Below are positions 19,201-27,331 of a stretch of DNA of 48,691 nucleotides, one piece after another (within the stretch, counting starts at the first letter, position 1; every line of letters begins with the position of its first letter). Origin of the DNA: an uncultured Bacillota bacterium. Lineage in GTDB: Bacteria; Bacillota; Clostridia; Lachnospirales; Lachnospiraceae. The position numbers and the translations under genes were made by a program. Where the stretch lies: NCBI GenBank assembly GCA_958352855.1, contig CATWQE010000017.1, positions 1 to 48,691 of the forward strand. Reading direction: 5' to 3'. The notes below the pieces were generated by a model. That model saw nothing but the letters and a program-made list of their open reading frames with translations. It was not told the DNA's origin and searched no databases.

Positions 19201-20743
19201 ACCGCTCTGTAATCTTCCCGTCCACCACTTTAACTGCACCAATTTCAATAATCTTATCCTTCATGGCAGAAAATCCAGTGGTTTCAATATCAAACACCAC
19301 AAAAGCGTCCCGAAGGCTCTGTCCTTTGCTGTTTTGCACAATCCCCTTTAAATCATCCACCAGATATGCTTCTACCCCATAAATCACCTTAAAATCTGCA
19401 TCCTGAGGCACCACGCCGCCCCAGGCATCAAAGCAGTGATTAGCTTCCGGGAAGGACTGCACCACTCCATGATCTGTAATGGCAATGGCCTTGTGTCCCC
19501 ATTCATAGGCTCTCTTAATCAATGCTTTTGCGTCAGAAACACCATCCATATCACTCATCTTGGTATGACAGTGAAGCTCTACCCTCTTCTGAGGCGCATT
19601 ATCAAATCTGGAATTCTGGAAGCTGGAAATTTTCTTGATTCCCACCACAGAACCAATGGTAAGCTCACTGTCGTATCTGTCAATGGTGGTAATCCCCTTT
19701 AATTTAATAAAAGCCTTTTCCTTCACTCCTGCTGTGATTTCCTCCACCTGGTCATTTCGGGCAAACATTTTTACTGTAATGGAATCTGTAAAATCTGTAA
19801 CTGAGAAAATAATAATGGTCTTCTCATTGCGGATTTCCCGTTTCTCCAGGGTCATAATCTGCCCCCGGATGCACACTTCTCCCATTTCTGACTGAATGGT
19901 TTCCAGAGGGATTGCCTCGTCTTCAAAATCTCTTCCATAGAGCACGTCTGGATTATCGGAACGCTTTACGCTGCGCCTGTAATCGGAAGAAAAGTTTCTG
20001 TCCCCTTTTCCACGTCCCTTTTCCCCCTGGAAGGATTTTTCTTTTGCATTGCCTTTTTCTTTTGCTCTGGTTTCTGACTTTTTCTCTCCCGAAGTTTGGG
20101 GCTTCTGCTCTTTTTCCAGTTCCTCTGTTACTTCCAGGGACTGCTCATCTTTTCCTCTTCCAAGAGCTGACATTTCAATAATATGGGCTGCCTCCTGCTG
20201 AATACGGATATCACTGTTTTTCCTGTATTTGCTCTCTTTTGCTTCCTGGTATTCTGTGTCCACCTGCAGGGAAAATCCGCTGCGCTCACAAAACACCTTT
20301 TCCATGTATCCAATAAGTTCTTCTTCCTTACTTTTTGCCAGAACAGTGGACTGGAGTACCATATGCATCTCATTGGTCTTTGGAAACGTAATTACAGCAT
20401 TCCGGAACATATTAAATACCAGAATGCTGTAATTTCTAAGCTCCAGACCCATGGATGATTTGTATGCATCAAAAAATAATTCCGGTGTATACTGGCTGGA
20501 CAGTTGAAATTTTTCCAGCACTTTTACCGTCATGGGTACGCCTTTAAAGCACTGGGAAGCAATGGCTTCCTCCAGCGCATAAATATACTTTTTGTGAATC
20601 CACTGTCTGCTTCGGATATAGACTCGGATGTGGTCTTTTTTCTGGTTAATAGAGACTTTTGTAACCACCACTTCTTTTAAAAGGGCTTTTAATTCTCCAT
20701 TTAATTCCAGATTTCGGAAAACATCCAGAAATTCTTTTTCCAT
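16226..20743 (-). CDS. polC: DNA polymerase III alpha subunit, PolC type
   Basis: Main replicative polymerase of low-GC Gram-positive bacteria, 1,505 residues, with built-in proofreading. Domains in order: N-terminal region and OB fold (to about 380); PHP domain beginning ELHCHTKMSDMDG near 388; an inserted DEDDh 3'-5' exonuclease starting VVFDIETTGF near 482; PHP remainder; a four-cysteine zinc finger (CAKC to CPVC, about 970-1010); and the polymerase core with PDIDLNF near 1030 holding catalytic aspartates. The tail ends QMSLFDFQ, a likely beta-clamp binding motif. GGAGG lies nine bases before the ATG. It follows ispG by 19 bases in a common Clostridia gene order. Confidence 0.98.
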   Translation of the reverse strand: MEKEFLDVFRNLELNGELKALLKEVVVTKVSINQKKDHIRVYIRSRQWIHKKYIYALEEAIASQCFKGVPMTVKVLEKFQLSSQYTPELFFDAYKSSMGLELRNYSILVFNMFRNAVITFPKTNEMHMVLQSTVLAKSKEEELIGYMEKVFCERSGFSLQVDTEYQEAKESKYRKNSDIRIQQEAAHIIEMSALGRGKDEQSLEVTEELEKEQKPQTSGEKKSETRAKEKGNAKEKSFQGEKGRGKGDRNFSSDYRRSVKRSDNPDVLYGRDFEDEAIPLETIQSEMGEVCIRGQIMTLEKREIRNEKTIIIFSVTDFTDSITVKMFARNDQVEEITAGVKEKAFIKLKGITTIDRYDSELTIGSVVGIKKISSFQNSRFDNAPQKRVELHCHTKMSDMDGVSDAKALIKRAYEWGHKAIAITDHGVVQSFPEANHCFDAWGGVVPQDADFKVIYGVEAYLVDDLKGIVQNSKGQSLRDAFVVFDIETTGFSAMKDKIIEIGAVKVVDGKITERFSEFVNPQIPIPFRIEQLTSINDNMVKDAPTIDVILPKFEEFCRGCVMVAHNAEFDMSFIQKNYEDLGIEREDTSVDTVGMARFLLPQLNRFKLDTVAKAVGVSLEHHHRAVDDAACTAEIFEKFIPMCRERDITNLDELNEKGAVSVSSVQKMPTYHAIILAKNDVGRVNLYHLISDSHLVYYHRRPRVPKSLYLKYQEGLMIGSACEAGELYQAVLNGRPEAEIARLVNFYDYLEIQPLGNNAFMIRNEDRSDVNSEEDLKEINRKIVKLGEAFNKPVVATCDVHFLDPEDEVYRRIIMAGKGFDDADDQAPLYLRTTEEMLEEFSYLGREKAEEIVIENPNKIADMVEKISPIHKGKCPPVIENSDAMLREICYNKAHEIYGEELPKMVEERLERELNSIISNGYAVMYMIAQKLVWKSNSDGYLVGSRGSVGSSFAATMSGITEVNPLSPHYYCAKCHYADFDSPEVREYSGRAGCDMPDKNCPVCGEPLIKEGFDIPFETFLGFKGDKEPDIDLNFSGDYQGKAHRYVEVIFGAGQTFKAGTIGTLAEKTAFGYVKNYYEERGQRKRNCEINRIVQGCTGVRRTTGQHPGGIIVLPIGWDIEEFTPVQHPANDMNSDIITTHFDYHSIDSNLLKLDILGHDDPTMIRMLEDLTGINAREIPLDSKEVMSLFKSTEALGLTPDDIRGCPLGCLGIPEFGTDFAMQMLIDANPTSFSDLVRISGLSHGTDVWLGNAQDLIKSGTATITTCICTRDDIMIYLINKGLEHGQAFTIMESVRKGKGLKPEWEEEMKKHDVPDWYIGSCKKIKYMFPKAHAAAYVMMGWRIAYCKIFHPLAYYASYFSIRATAFSYELMCQGKEKLEYFMDDYEKRKDTLSKKEQDTYKDMKIVQEMYARGFDFVPIDIYKANAHTFQIVEGKLMPALDTIEGLGDRAADAVVAAAEEGPFLSLDDFRNRTKVTSSTIDLMNDLGLFGKLPKSNQMSLFDFQ

Positions 20744-20762
20744 GCAGCATAACCTCCATAGA

Positions 20763-21815
20763 TTACTTCCAATTACTCAGTTCTTCCCGAAGCGCTTCCA
20801 AAAGCTGGTTCTCCGGTACTTTTTTTATGATTTCGCCTTTTTTGATTAACAGGCCCTCGCCTTTTCCTCCGGCAATGCCAATATCTGCTTCTTTGGCTTC
20901 TCCCGGACCATTCACCACACAGCCCATAACTGCAACTTTAATATCCAAAGGGAACTCCTGTACCATAGTTTCTACCTGGTTCGCCAGACCTATAAGGTCT
21001 ATTTTCGTTCTGCCGCAGGTAGGACAGGATACCACTTCCACGCCGCCTTTTCGCAGATTCAGTGTTTTTAAAATCCGCTTTGCAGATTTAATCTCTTCCA
21101 GCGGGTCTCCGGTAAGAGATACCCGGATGGTATCACCAATTCCTTCATAAAGGATAATGCCAAGCCCAACTGCAGATTTAATGTTTCCGGAATACACAGT
21201 TCCTGCTTCTGTAATCCCCACATGAAGGGGATAATTGGTCTGCTCTGCCAGCAGCTCATGGGCTTTCACACACATCATTACATCGGAAGATTTAATGCTG
21301 ATAACCAGATTGTCATAGCCTAAATCCTCAATGATTTTCACCTTATCAAGAGCGCTTTCCACCAATCCCTGAGCAGTCACGCCATGATATTTTTCCACCA
21401 GTTCTTTTTCCAGAGAGCCGCTGTTGACCCCCACACGAATAGGAATCTTTCTGGCTTTTGCTACGTCCACCACAGCCTTGATTTTCTCTAATCCCCCGAT
21501 ATTTCCCGGGTTAATACGGATTTTATCCGCGCCATTTTCCATGGCTGCAATGGCCATTTTATAGTCAAAATGAATATCTGCCACCAGTGGAATGTGTATC
21601 TGTTTTTTAATCTCCCGAATAGCCTCTGCTGCCTCCTGAGTAGGTACAGTACAGCGGATAATCTCACAGCCTGCTGCTTCCAAAGCCAGAATCTGCCTGA
21701 CTGTTGCCTCCACGTCTTCCGTTCTGGTATTGGTCATGGACTGAATCAACACCGGATTTCCGCCGCCGATTTTTCTGTCCCCAATCTGTATTACTTTTGT
21801 ATGTTCCCGATACAT
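20763..21815 (-). CDS. ispG: 4-hydroxy-3-methylbut-2-enyl diphosphate synthase (GcpE)
   Basis: Fe-S enzyme of the non-mevalonate isoprenoid pathway, converting MEcPP to HMBPP. The 350-residue length is that of the bacterial form without the plant insert. The N-terminal TIM-barrel starts with VIQIGDRKIGGGNPVLIQSM; the C-terminal cluster domain has VSCPTCGRTKID and MGCVVNGPGEAKEADIG, with the three cysteine ligands and following glutamate. AAGGAGG precedes the ATG. It lies between telA (12 bases) and polC (19 bases), so one mRNA probably carries all of them. Confidence 0.97.
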   Translation of the reverse strand: MYREHTKVIQIGDRKIGGGNPVLIQSMTNTRTEDVEATVRQILALEAAGCEIIRCTVPTQEAAEAIREIKKQIHIPLVADIHFDYKMAIAAMENGADKIRINPGNIGGLEKIKAVVDVAKARKIPIRVGVNSGSLEKELVEKYHGVTAQGLVESALDKVKIIEDLGYDNLVISIKSSDVMMCVKAHELLAEQTNYPLHVGITEAGTVYSGNIKSAVGLGIILYEGIGDTIRVSLTGDPLEEIKSAKRILKTLNLRKGGVEVVSCPTCGRTKIDLIGLANQVETMVQEFPLDIKVAVMGCVVNGPGEAKEADIGIAGGKGEGLLIKKGEIIKKVPENQLLEALREELSNWK

Positions 21816-21827
21816 AGCAAATCCTCC

Positions 21828-22970
21828 TTAGTTATGAATCTGCAGTAATTTCTGTTTTAATTCTCCTTCCAGACGATACATTTCTGCTTCTGCAGCCCTT
21901 CTCTTTTCCCGTCCTTCTCTCTGAATGTTCATCACCTCATCAAAGGTGCTGATAAGAGATTCATTGGTTTTTTGCAAGGTTTCAATATCCACAATTCCCC
22001 TCTCTGATTCCTTAGCAGCTTCCACAGTAGCCAGCTTCAAAGTCTCTGCATTTTTCTGCAAAAGGGCGTTGGTCATGTCTGTGACTTCTCTCTGGGCCTT
22101 GGCTGCTTCTGTAGAATGAGCCACACCAAGAGCGATAACCATCTGACTTTTCCACAAAGGAATGGTGTTTACAATGGTAGACTGAATCTTTTCTGCCATG
22201 AGCGTATCATTTCCCTGAACCAGACGAATCTGAGGAGCTGTCTGAATGGCAATCATTCTGGTAAGCTCCAGATCGTGAATCTTCTTTTCAAAACGGTCAC
22301 AAAGAGAATCCAGATCTTTGGCTGCCTGCGCATCCTCCGGAAGACCGCTTATCTGCGCCTTGCTCATTAATTGTGGAAGCTCTGTGGCGCGAATTTCCTC
22401 TAATTTCTTCTTTCCTGCCAGAATATACATGGAAAGCTCCTTAAAGTAATTCAGATTCAGGGCATACATTTTATCCATAATTGCCGCATCCTTCATTAAC
22501 TGAATCTGGTGTTTTTCCAGCATTTCTACGATTTTATTCACATTGGTCTCTGCCTTGGAATACTTGTTTTTCAAGGCTTCCAGCTTGTTTCCGCCTTTTT
22601 TGAAAAATCCCATAATACCTTTTCGTTCTTCTTCCGCATCAAAGTTTTTCAATTCTGTAACCACATTTTCCAGTAAATCTCCCACTTCGCCCAGGTCTTT
22701 GGTGCGAACCTTATCTAAAGCGTCCTCTGAGAAATCTGCCATTTTCTTCTGGGTTCCCGCTCCATACTGAAGAATGGCCGCTGAATTGCGGATATCAATC
22801 TGTTTTGCAAAATCATCCACCATCTTTCTCTCCTGTGGAGAAAGAATGCTGTCATCCATTTCCGGTTTTGCAGGCTCTTCCTTTTTCACTTCTGCAACAG
22901 GCGCTTCCTCCTGTAAGGGTTCAAAAGTCAGTGTAGGGGTTACCGTAAAGTCTTTAAATTCATCGCTCAT
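21828..22970 (-). CDS. Toxic anion resistance protein, TelA/KlaA family
   Basis: Protein of 380 residues, mainly long amphipathic helices, without membrane spans. The acidic proline-rich N-terminus (about 40 residues) is followed by the TelA core (ILQYGAGTQKKMADFSEDAL to the end). Family members were linked to tellurite and phage or colicin resistance on plasmids, but in Firmicutes (YaaN) they seem to act in envelope stress. The ATG at 22970 sits 6 bases after the XpaC-like gene's stop. The pairing with xpaC is conserved from Bacillus and indicates a joint role. Confidence 0.9.
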   Translation of the reverse strand: MSDEFKDFTVTPTLTFEPLQEEAPVAEVKKEEPAKPEMDDSILSPQERKMVDDFAKQIDIRNSAAILQYGAGTQKKMADFSEDALDKVRTKDLGEVGDLLENVVTELKNFDAEEERKGIMGFFKKGGNKLEALKNKYSKAETNVNKIVEMLEKHQIQLMKDAAIMDKMYALNLNYFKELSMYILAGKKKLEEIRATELPQLMSKAQISGLPEDAQAAKDLDSLCDRFEKKIHDLELTRMIAIQTAPQIRLVQGNDTLMAEKIQSTIVNTIPLWKSQMVIALGVAHSTEAAKAQREVTDMTNALLQKNAETLKLATVEAAKESERGIVDIETLQKTNESLISTFDEVMNIQREGREKRRAAEAEMYRLEGELKQKLLQIHN

Positions 22971-22976
22971 ACTCTC

Positions 22977-24200
22977 TTAATTTCCTTTCTCTTTAAAATC
23001 TCTCTTACCAGTCAGACCCTCCTGAGCCAGCATGGTCTTTAGTACAGAAATATCAGAAGACACGTCCCAGGCTGTTTCTTTATAAAAGCTATCCAGCAGG
23101 TTTTCAAAAGCATCATTAATAGTGTCTAATGTATTTTCAATCTCTGTCTTGGCGCTTTGCACATGCTCCCCTGTAAGCTCCTGCTTATCCAGCTCTTCAT
23201 ACGCATTTAACAGCTTCATGGTAGTAGGAAGATAATAATCCATAAATTTGTGCAGGTCATCAATGAGCTCCGGATGCTCCTCCACCCGCTGGAAAATCCG
23301 TCGGATAACATTTTCCAGGTGATACATCTTGTTGGAAATCTCAATGCCAGGAATAGCATCATTGCTTCTTCTGATTTCTTCAATATAATGATTTCCCGCC
23401 TCTATGGTTTTCCTTGCCTCTTCTGAAAGCTGACGCTTAGGCTCTCTTGCCTCCTGCTCTTTCATGCGTTCCATATTTTTCTGAGTTTCCATATACTGCT
23501 CATAGGCATCATTGCTTGCCATAAGACAGGTATTCTTCTCATCTAAATGACCTTCCAGGAACATCCTTTTTTCAATCATTTTTGAAAGATCTTTTGCTAC
23601 AAATTTCTCTGATTTTCCAACGCTTCTGGCTAAGTCCTTAATATTGCCATAGGCTTTTCCATTTAACGTTTTTACATAAGCCCTGAATCTGGCTACCTGT
23701 TTTCTGGTCCTGTTTCCCCAGACGGCTGCCACCACGCCTGCACATCCTATGGGAACTAAAACTGCCGCTGTAACCACAAAGGGTTTCACCGCATATTCCC
23801 ACAGCAGCGCCACAGTTCCCATAATTCCAAGAACAAAGCCACTGCTCAGGGCCAGAATCAGTCCTGTAATCAGGGCGGCAATACTAAGTCCTTTCATTTT
23901 TCTGGTATTTATAAAAAGAGCAAATTCTTCTCTTGCTTTTTGTATTCTTCTGGATGTATTGCCATAATTACTATCGTTCTCATAAGAACCATAAGAGCTT
24001 TTATGGCGTCCGTCATTCTGGTCACAAGTCTGATAACCATTTGCTCCGGGCTTTCTGAAATTCCTCGCCATATTTCCTATAGCATTTTCAAGGGTCACTC
24101 CAAGGTCTCTGTTTAAAGCTCTGAAATCCCCGGTATTAATGGCATTTTCCACAATATCTTTCACATCTCTGCCTAGTCCATTCCAGTCATTTCCAGACAT
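22977..24200 (-). CDS. XpaC-like membrane protein (5-bromo-4-chloroindolyl phosphate hydrolysis family)
   Basis: Protein of 407 residues. A soluble N-terminal part (about 115 residues, Asn/Gly/Tyr rich) leads to two adjacent transmembrane segments (GLSIAALITGLILALSSGFV and FVVTAAVLVPIGCAGVVAAV). A cytoplasmic helical C-terminal domain follows. The family is named for hydrolysis of a chromogenic phosphate in Bacillus, but no enzymatic motif is clear. GGGGAG lies 8 bases before the ATG at 24200; a longer frame of 13 codons has no site. First gene of the xpaC-telA-ispG-polC operon, with a strong promoter upstream. Confidence 0.8.
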   Translation of the reverse strand: MSGNDWNGLGRDVKDIVENAINTGDFRALNRDLGVTLENAIGNMARNFRKPGANGYQTCDQNDGRHKSSYGSYENDSNYGNTSRRIQKAREEFALFINTRKMKGLSIAALITGLILALSSGFVLGIMGTVALLWEYAVKPFVVTAAVLVPIGCAGVVAAVWGNRTRKQVARFRAYVKTLNGKAYGNIKDLARSVGKSEKFVAKDLSKMIEKRMFLEGHLDEKNTCLMASNDAYEQYMETQKNMERMKEQEAREPKRQLSEEARKTIEAGNHYIEEIRRSNDAIPGIEISNKMYHLENVIRRIFQRVEEHPELIDDLHKFMDYYLPTTMKLLNAYEELDKQELTGEHVQSAKTEIENTLDTINDAFENLLDSFYKETAWDVSSDISVLKTMLAQEGLTGKRDFKEKGN

Positions 24201-24261
24201 TTTCTTCACTCCCCATTCTTTTGCTGTTTCACCGGACACTTTCTTTTGCCCGCTTTCTTAA

Positions 24262-24290
24262 ATTATATATGAAAGATTGCAAAAAAGCAA
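24262..24290 (-). promoter_or_regulatory. Promoter of the xpaC-telA-ispG-polC operon
   Basis: Minus-strand TTGCTT (24285-24290), 17-base spacer, TATAAT (24262-24267). It lies back to back with the ilvE promoter, the two -35 hexamers only 11 bases apart. Confidence 0.75.
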
Positions 24291-24301
24291 CGGAACATCT
24301 C

Positions 24302-24330
24302 TTGCAATTCACACGTTAAAGTTTTATAAT
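24302..24330 (+). promoter_or_regulatory. ilvE promoter
   Basis: TTGCAA (24302-24307), 17-base spacer, TATAAT (24325-24330). The leader to the ilvE start is only about 48 bases, too short for a T-box or a classic attenuator. Confidence 0.75.
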
Positions 24331-24384
24331 GGTAAAAAAATTCAGAAAACATACCGCAGTCGCGGCAGAATGGAGGAACTCAAC

Positions 24385-25410
24385 ATGGAGAAAAAGAACA
24401 TTGACTGGTCTAATCTTGGTTTTGGATATGTAAAAACAGATTATCGTTTTGTATCTGATTTTAAAGATGGAAAATGGGATGAAGGAAGAATGACAGAGGA
24501 TGACAAAGTTGTTATCAGTGAATGTGCAGGTGTACTGCAATATGCCCAGACTGTTTTTGAGGGGATGAAGGCCTATACCACACAGGACGGACGCATTGTC
24601 ACCTTCCGCCCGGACTTAAATGCAAGCCGTATGGCTGATTCTGCCAGAAGACTGGAAATGCCGGTTTTTCCGGAAGACCGCTTCATACAGGCAGTAGTCG
24701 ATACAGTAAAAGCAAATGCAGCCTATGTTCCGCCTTATGGTTCCGGCGCTACCTTGTATATCCGTCCTTATATGTTTGGAAGTAACCCTGTTATTGGAGT
24801 AAAACCTGCAGATGAATATCAGTTCCGTATTTTCGTTACACCGGTTGGTCCTTACTTTAAAGGCGGAGTCAAGCCACTTACTATCCGCGTCAGTGATTTT
24901 GACCGGGCTGCGCCTCATGGAACCGGTCACATTAAAGCAGGACTCAATTACGCTATGAGCCTTCACGCGATTGTGGACGCCCACAATCAGGGCTTTGACG
25001 AAAACATGTATCTGGATGCAGGCACCAGAACAAAGGTAGAAGAAACCGGCGGCGCAAACTTCTTATTTATCACAAAAGACGGAAAAGTTGTCACACCGAA
25101 ATCCAACAGTATTCTGCCTTCCATTACCCGCCGCTCTCTCATGTATGTAGCAAAAGAATACCTGGGGCTTGAAGTAGAAGAACGTGAAGTATACCTGGAA
25201 GAAGTAAAAGATTTTGCAGAATGCGGCCTGTGCGGTACTGCTGCAGTTATCTCTCCTGTAGGTAGAATCATAGACCATGGAAAAGAAATCTGCTTCCCAA
25301 GCGGCATGGATGCTATGGGACCGGTGACACAGAAGCTCTATGAGACCTTAACCGGTATTCAGATGGGTCGGCTGGAAGCGCCGGAGGGCTGGCTGAAGGT
25401 GATTGAATAA
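24385..25410 (+). CDS. ilvE: Branched-chain amino acid aminotransferase
   Basis: PLP fold-type IV transaminase, interconverting Leu, Ile and Val with their 2-oxo acids. The 341-residue protein has QTVFEGMKAY and RPYMFGSNP near the N-terminus, LNYAMSLHA with nearby IKAG containing the PLP lysine, and ETGGANFLF and SILPSITRRS for cofactor phosphate binding. Length matches the eukaryote-like longer branch rather than the 300-residue E. coli form. GGAGG sits 8 bases before the ATG at 24385; the longer reading frame covers the promoter. It stands alone. Confidence 0.93.
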   Translation: MEKKNIDWSNLGFGYVKTDYRFVSDFKDGKWDEGRMTEDDKVVISECAGVLQYAQTVFEGMKAYTTQDGRIVTFRPDLNASRMADSARRLEMPVFPEDRFIQAVVDTVKANAAYVPPYGSGATLYIRPYMFGSNPVIGVKPADEYQFRIFVTPVGPYFKGGVKPLTIRVSDFDRAAPHGTGHIKAGLNYAMSLHAIVDAHNQGFDENMYLDAGTRTKVEETGGANFLFITKDGKVVTPKSNSILPSITRRSLMYVAKEYLGLEVEEREVYLEEVKDFAECGLCGTAAVISPVGRIIDHGKEICFPSGMDAMGPVTQKLYETLTGIQMGRLEAPEGWLKVIE

Positions 25411-25432
25411 CAAAATCTGAATTTATAGAAAA

Positions 25433-25473
25433 GCCTCCTGTATCAAGCTAATATATCAGATGATACAGGAGGC
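25433..25473 (+). terminator. Bidirectional terminator between ilvE and the sucrose operon
   Basis: Arms GCCTCCTGTATCA (25433-25445) and TGATACAGGAGGC (25461-25473), 13 perfect pairs, 15-base loop. Plus strand continues CTTCTTTTGTT and minus strand TTTTCTATAAA, so it can end both ilvE and the amylosucrase-like gene. Confidence 0.85.
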
Positions 25474-25495
25474 CTTCTTTTGTTACACTTTTTAC

Positions 25496-27331
25496 TTATA
25501 TCCGTTTCGCCCAGATAAACCCATGCGCCGGAATGAATACATCTTTTAATTCCACCGTTTCTCCACTTATCAGATTCTTATAGTTTCCTTCTTCCTGCAT
25601 CCATGCAGTTCTGTCTTTGCTGCTGAAATTGAAAATCCCAAAGAATTTCTCCCCGGCCTTTTCTCTCATAATACAAAGAATCCCATTGTCATGCACATCA
25701 TAGGTATACACGCTGGCAGAAGAATCAAACACCGTTTCTGTTTTTCGCAGTCTTTCCAGTTTCGTCAACCCTTGAAATACTTTTCCTTCTACGGTAGAAA
25801 CATCATTTCTGTTCTTTGCAAGTTCCCAGTGAAATGCACCTCTGTGAATATAGCGGGAGTCCTCCTGCTTCAATGGGTTCTCTTTATAGGTATAATCATT
25901 CACCTGTGCAATCTCATCCCCGCTGTACAGCATAGGAATTCCTGACTGTGTAAGCATATACGCATGAAGCATAACGTCTAACCGGATAGCTGCCTCCATT
26001 TTTGTTTCATTTCTTTCAAATCCCGCACTTTCCACACCGCACATAGAAGCTGTTGTTCCACAAAATCTTGCATCCTGTGTTACCGGGTCATCATTATAGA
26101 GTTCTCCTCTGCTGACACTTCCTTCATATCTGCCTGTATAGAAATCATTTAAAAATCTCTTATGCGGCACCTCTTCCATGCCCCAGTTTTTCAGGGCAGC
26201 AAAATCCAGTCCCCATCCAATATCATCATGACACCGGAGATAATTCAAAAAGGTGTATTCCTTTGGTAACTGGTTCACAACATCCATCTGCTGCTTTAAA
26301 AGGCGGATATCCTCTGTGGCAAGGCTATGCCAGGTGGTTGCCATGGTTGTTACATTATAGAGCATATGACATTCCGGCTTCTCTACGGTTCCGAAATAAG
26401 GAACTACTTTTTCAGGCTCCATAACCACCTCGCCCAGAAGAATTACACTTGGACACACAATTTCCCCAATGATACGCATCATACGCACAATAGTATGCAC
26501 TCTTTCCAGATTTCTGCATGAGGTTCCTAATTCTTTCCAGATATACGGTACTGCATCAATACGTACAATATCAATTCCCTGATTTGCCAGAAACAGAAAA
26601 TTGTACATCATTTCATTAAACACTCTTGGATTTTTATAATTTAAATCCCATTGGTAAGGGTAAAAGGTTGTGAGTACATAATGTTTCATTTCCGGCAGAT
26701 AGGTAAAGTTTCCAGGCGCTGTAGTAGGGAATACCTGAGGCACTGTTTCCTCATATTTTTCTGGAATTTCATTGCTGTCATAGAAAAAGTAGCGGCTCAT
26801 ATACTCCCCGTCACCCTGTCTGGCACGCTTTGCCCACTCGTGATCCTCCGAGGTATGATTCATCACAAAATCCATGCACACATTCATGCCTTTTTGATGA
26901 CATTTCTCTGTAAGCTCTGCCAAATCTTCTATGGTACCAAGCTCCGGCTTCACCTTGCGGAAATCTGCCACTGCATAGCCTCCGTCAGAGCGTCCCTGTG
27001 GGGAATCCAAAAATGGCATCAAATGAACACAATTTACGTTACAGGCTTTTAAATAATCCAGTTTTTCCTGAACCCCTTTTATATTCCCCGCAAAATTATC
27101 AATGTAGAGCATCATCCCAAGCATATCATTTTTCTTAAACCAGTCTGGATTTTTTTCTCTTTTATCATCCCTGCTTTTCAGCCCGGCTTTTCTATTCTGA
27201 TAATACTCATACATCTGGGAAGTAAGTTCCGCAAACATCGATTCATTTCCATATAATTCCATGTATAACCATTTCAACTCGTCATGATTCCTGGACAGCC
27301 TTTTCTGAAACGCATTATCTCTTTTTCTCAT
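25496..27331 (-). CDS. GH13 subfamily 4 amylosucrase-like enzyme
   Basis: Protein of 611 residues of the alpha-amylase superfamily, intracellular (no signal peptide). It has an N-terminal helical domain (about 1-70), then the barrel. Regions include MDFVMNHTS, RIDAVPYIWK with nucleophile D259, LLGEVV with acid/base E301, and RCHDDIGW with the third aspartate D369. RIDAVPYIWK and CHDDIGW are characteristic of amylosucrase and sucrose hydrolase. Amylosucrase moves glucose from sucrose to an alpha-1,4-glucan and frees fructose. Alternatives are plain sucrose hydrolysis or isomer formation. It overlaps the GH32 gene by 17 bases and is last in the operon. Confidence 0.8.
   Translation of the reverse strand: MRKRDNAFQKRLSRNHDELKWLYMELYGNESMFAELTSQMYEYYQNRKAGLKSRDDKREKNPDWFKKNDMLGMMLYIDNFAGNIKGVQEKLDYLKACNVNCVHLMPFLDSPQGRSDGGYAVADFRKVKPELGTIEDLAELTEKCHQKGMNVCMDFVMNHTSEDHEWAKRARQGDGEYMSRYFFYDSNEIPEKYEETVPQVFPTTAPGNFTYLPEMKHYVLTTFYPYQWDLNYKNPRVFNEMMYNFLFLANQGIDIVRIDAVPYIWKELGTSCRNLERVHTIVRMMRIIGEIVCPSVILLGEVVMEPEKVVPYFGTVEKPECHMLYNVTTMATTWHSLATEDIRLLKQQMDVVNQLPKEYTFLNYLRCHDDIGWGLDFAALKNWGMEEVPHKRFLNDFYTGRYEGSVSRGELYNDDPVTQDARFCGTTASMCGVESAGFERNETKMEAAIRLDVMLHAYMLTQSGIPMLYSGDEIAQVNDYTYKENPLKQEDSRYIHRGAFHWELAKNRNDVSTVEGKVFQGLTKLERLRKTETVFDSSASVYTYDVHDNGILCIMREKAGEKFFGIFNFSSKDRTAWMQEEGNYKNLISGETVELKDVFIPAHGFIWAKRI

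Noticed and set aside
24331..24384. T-box or leader attenuator before ilvE
   Set aside because: The leader is only about 48 bases and shows no T-box sequence or terminator/antiterminator pair.
25496..27331. Sucrose phosphorylase (GH13_18) or general alpha-amylase call
   Set aside because: The RIDAVPYIWK and RCHDDIGW motifs and length of 611 residues fit the amylosucrase/sucrose hydrolase subfamily better than the shorter phosphorylases.
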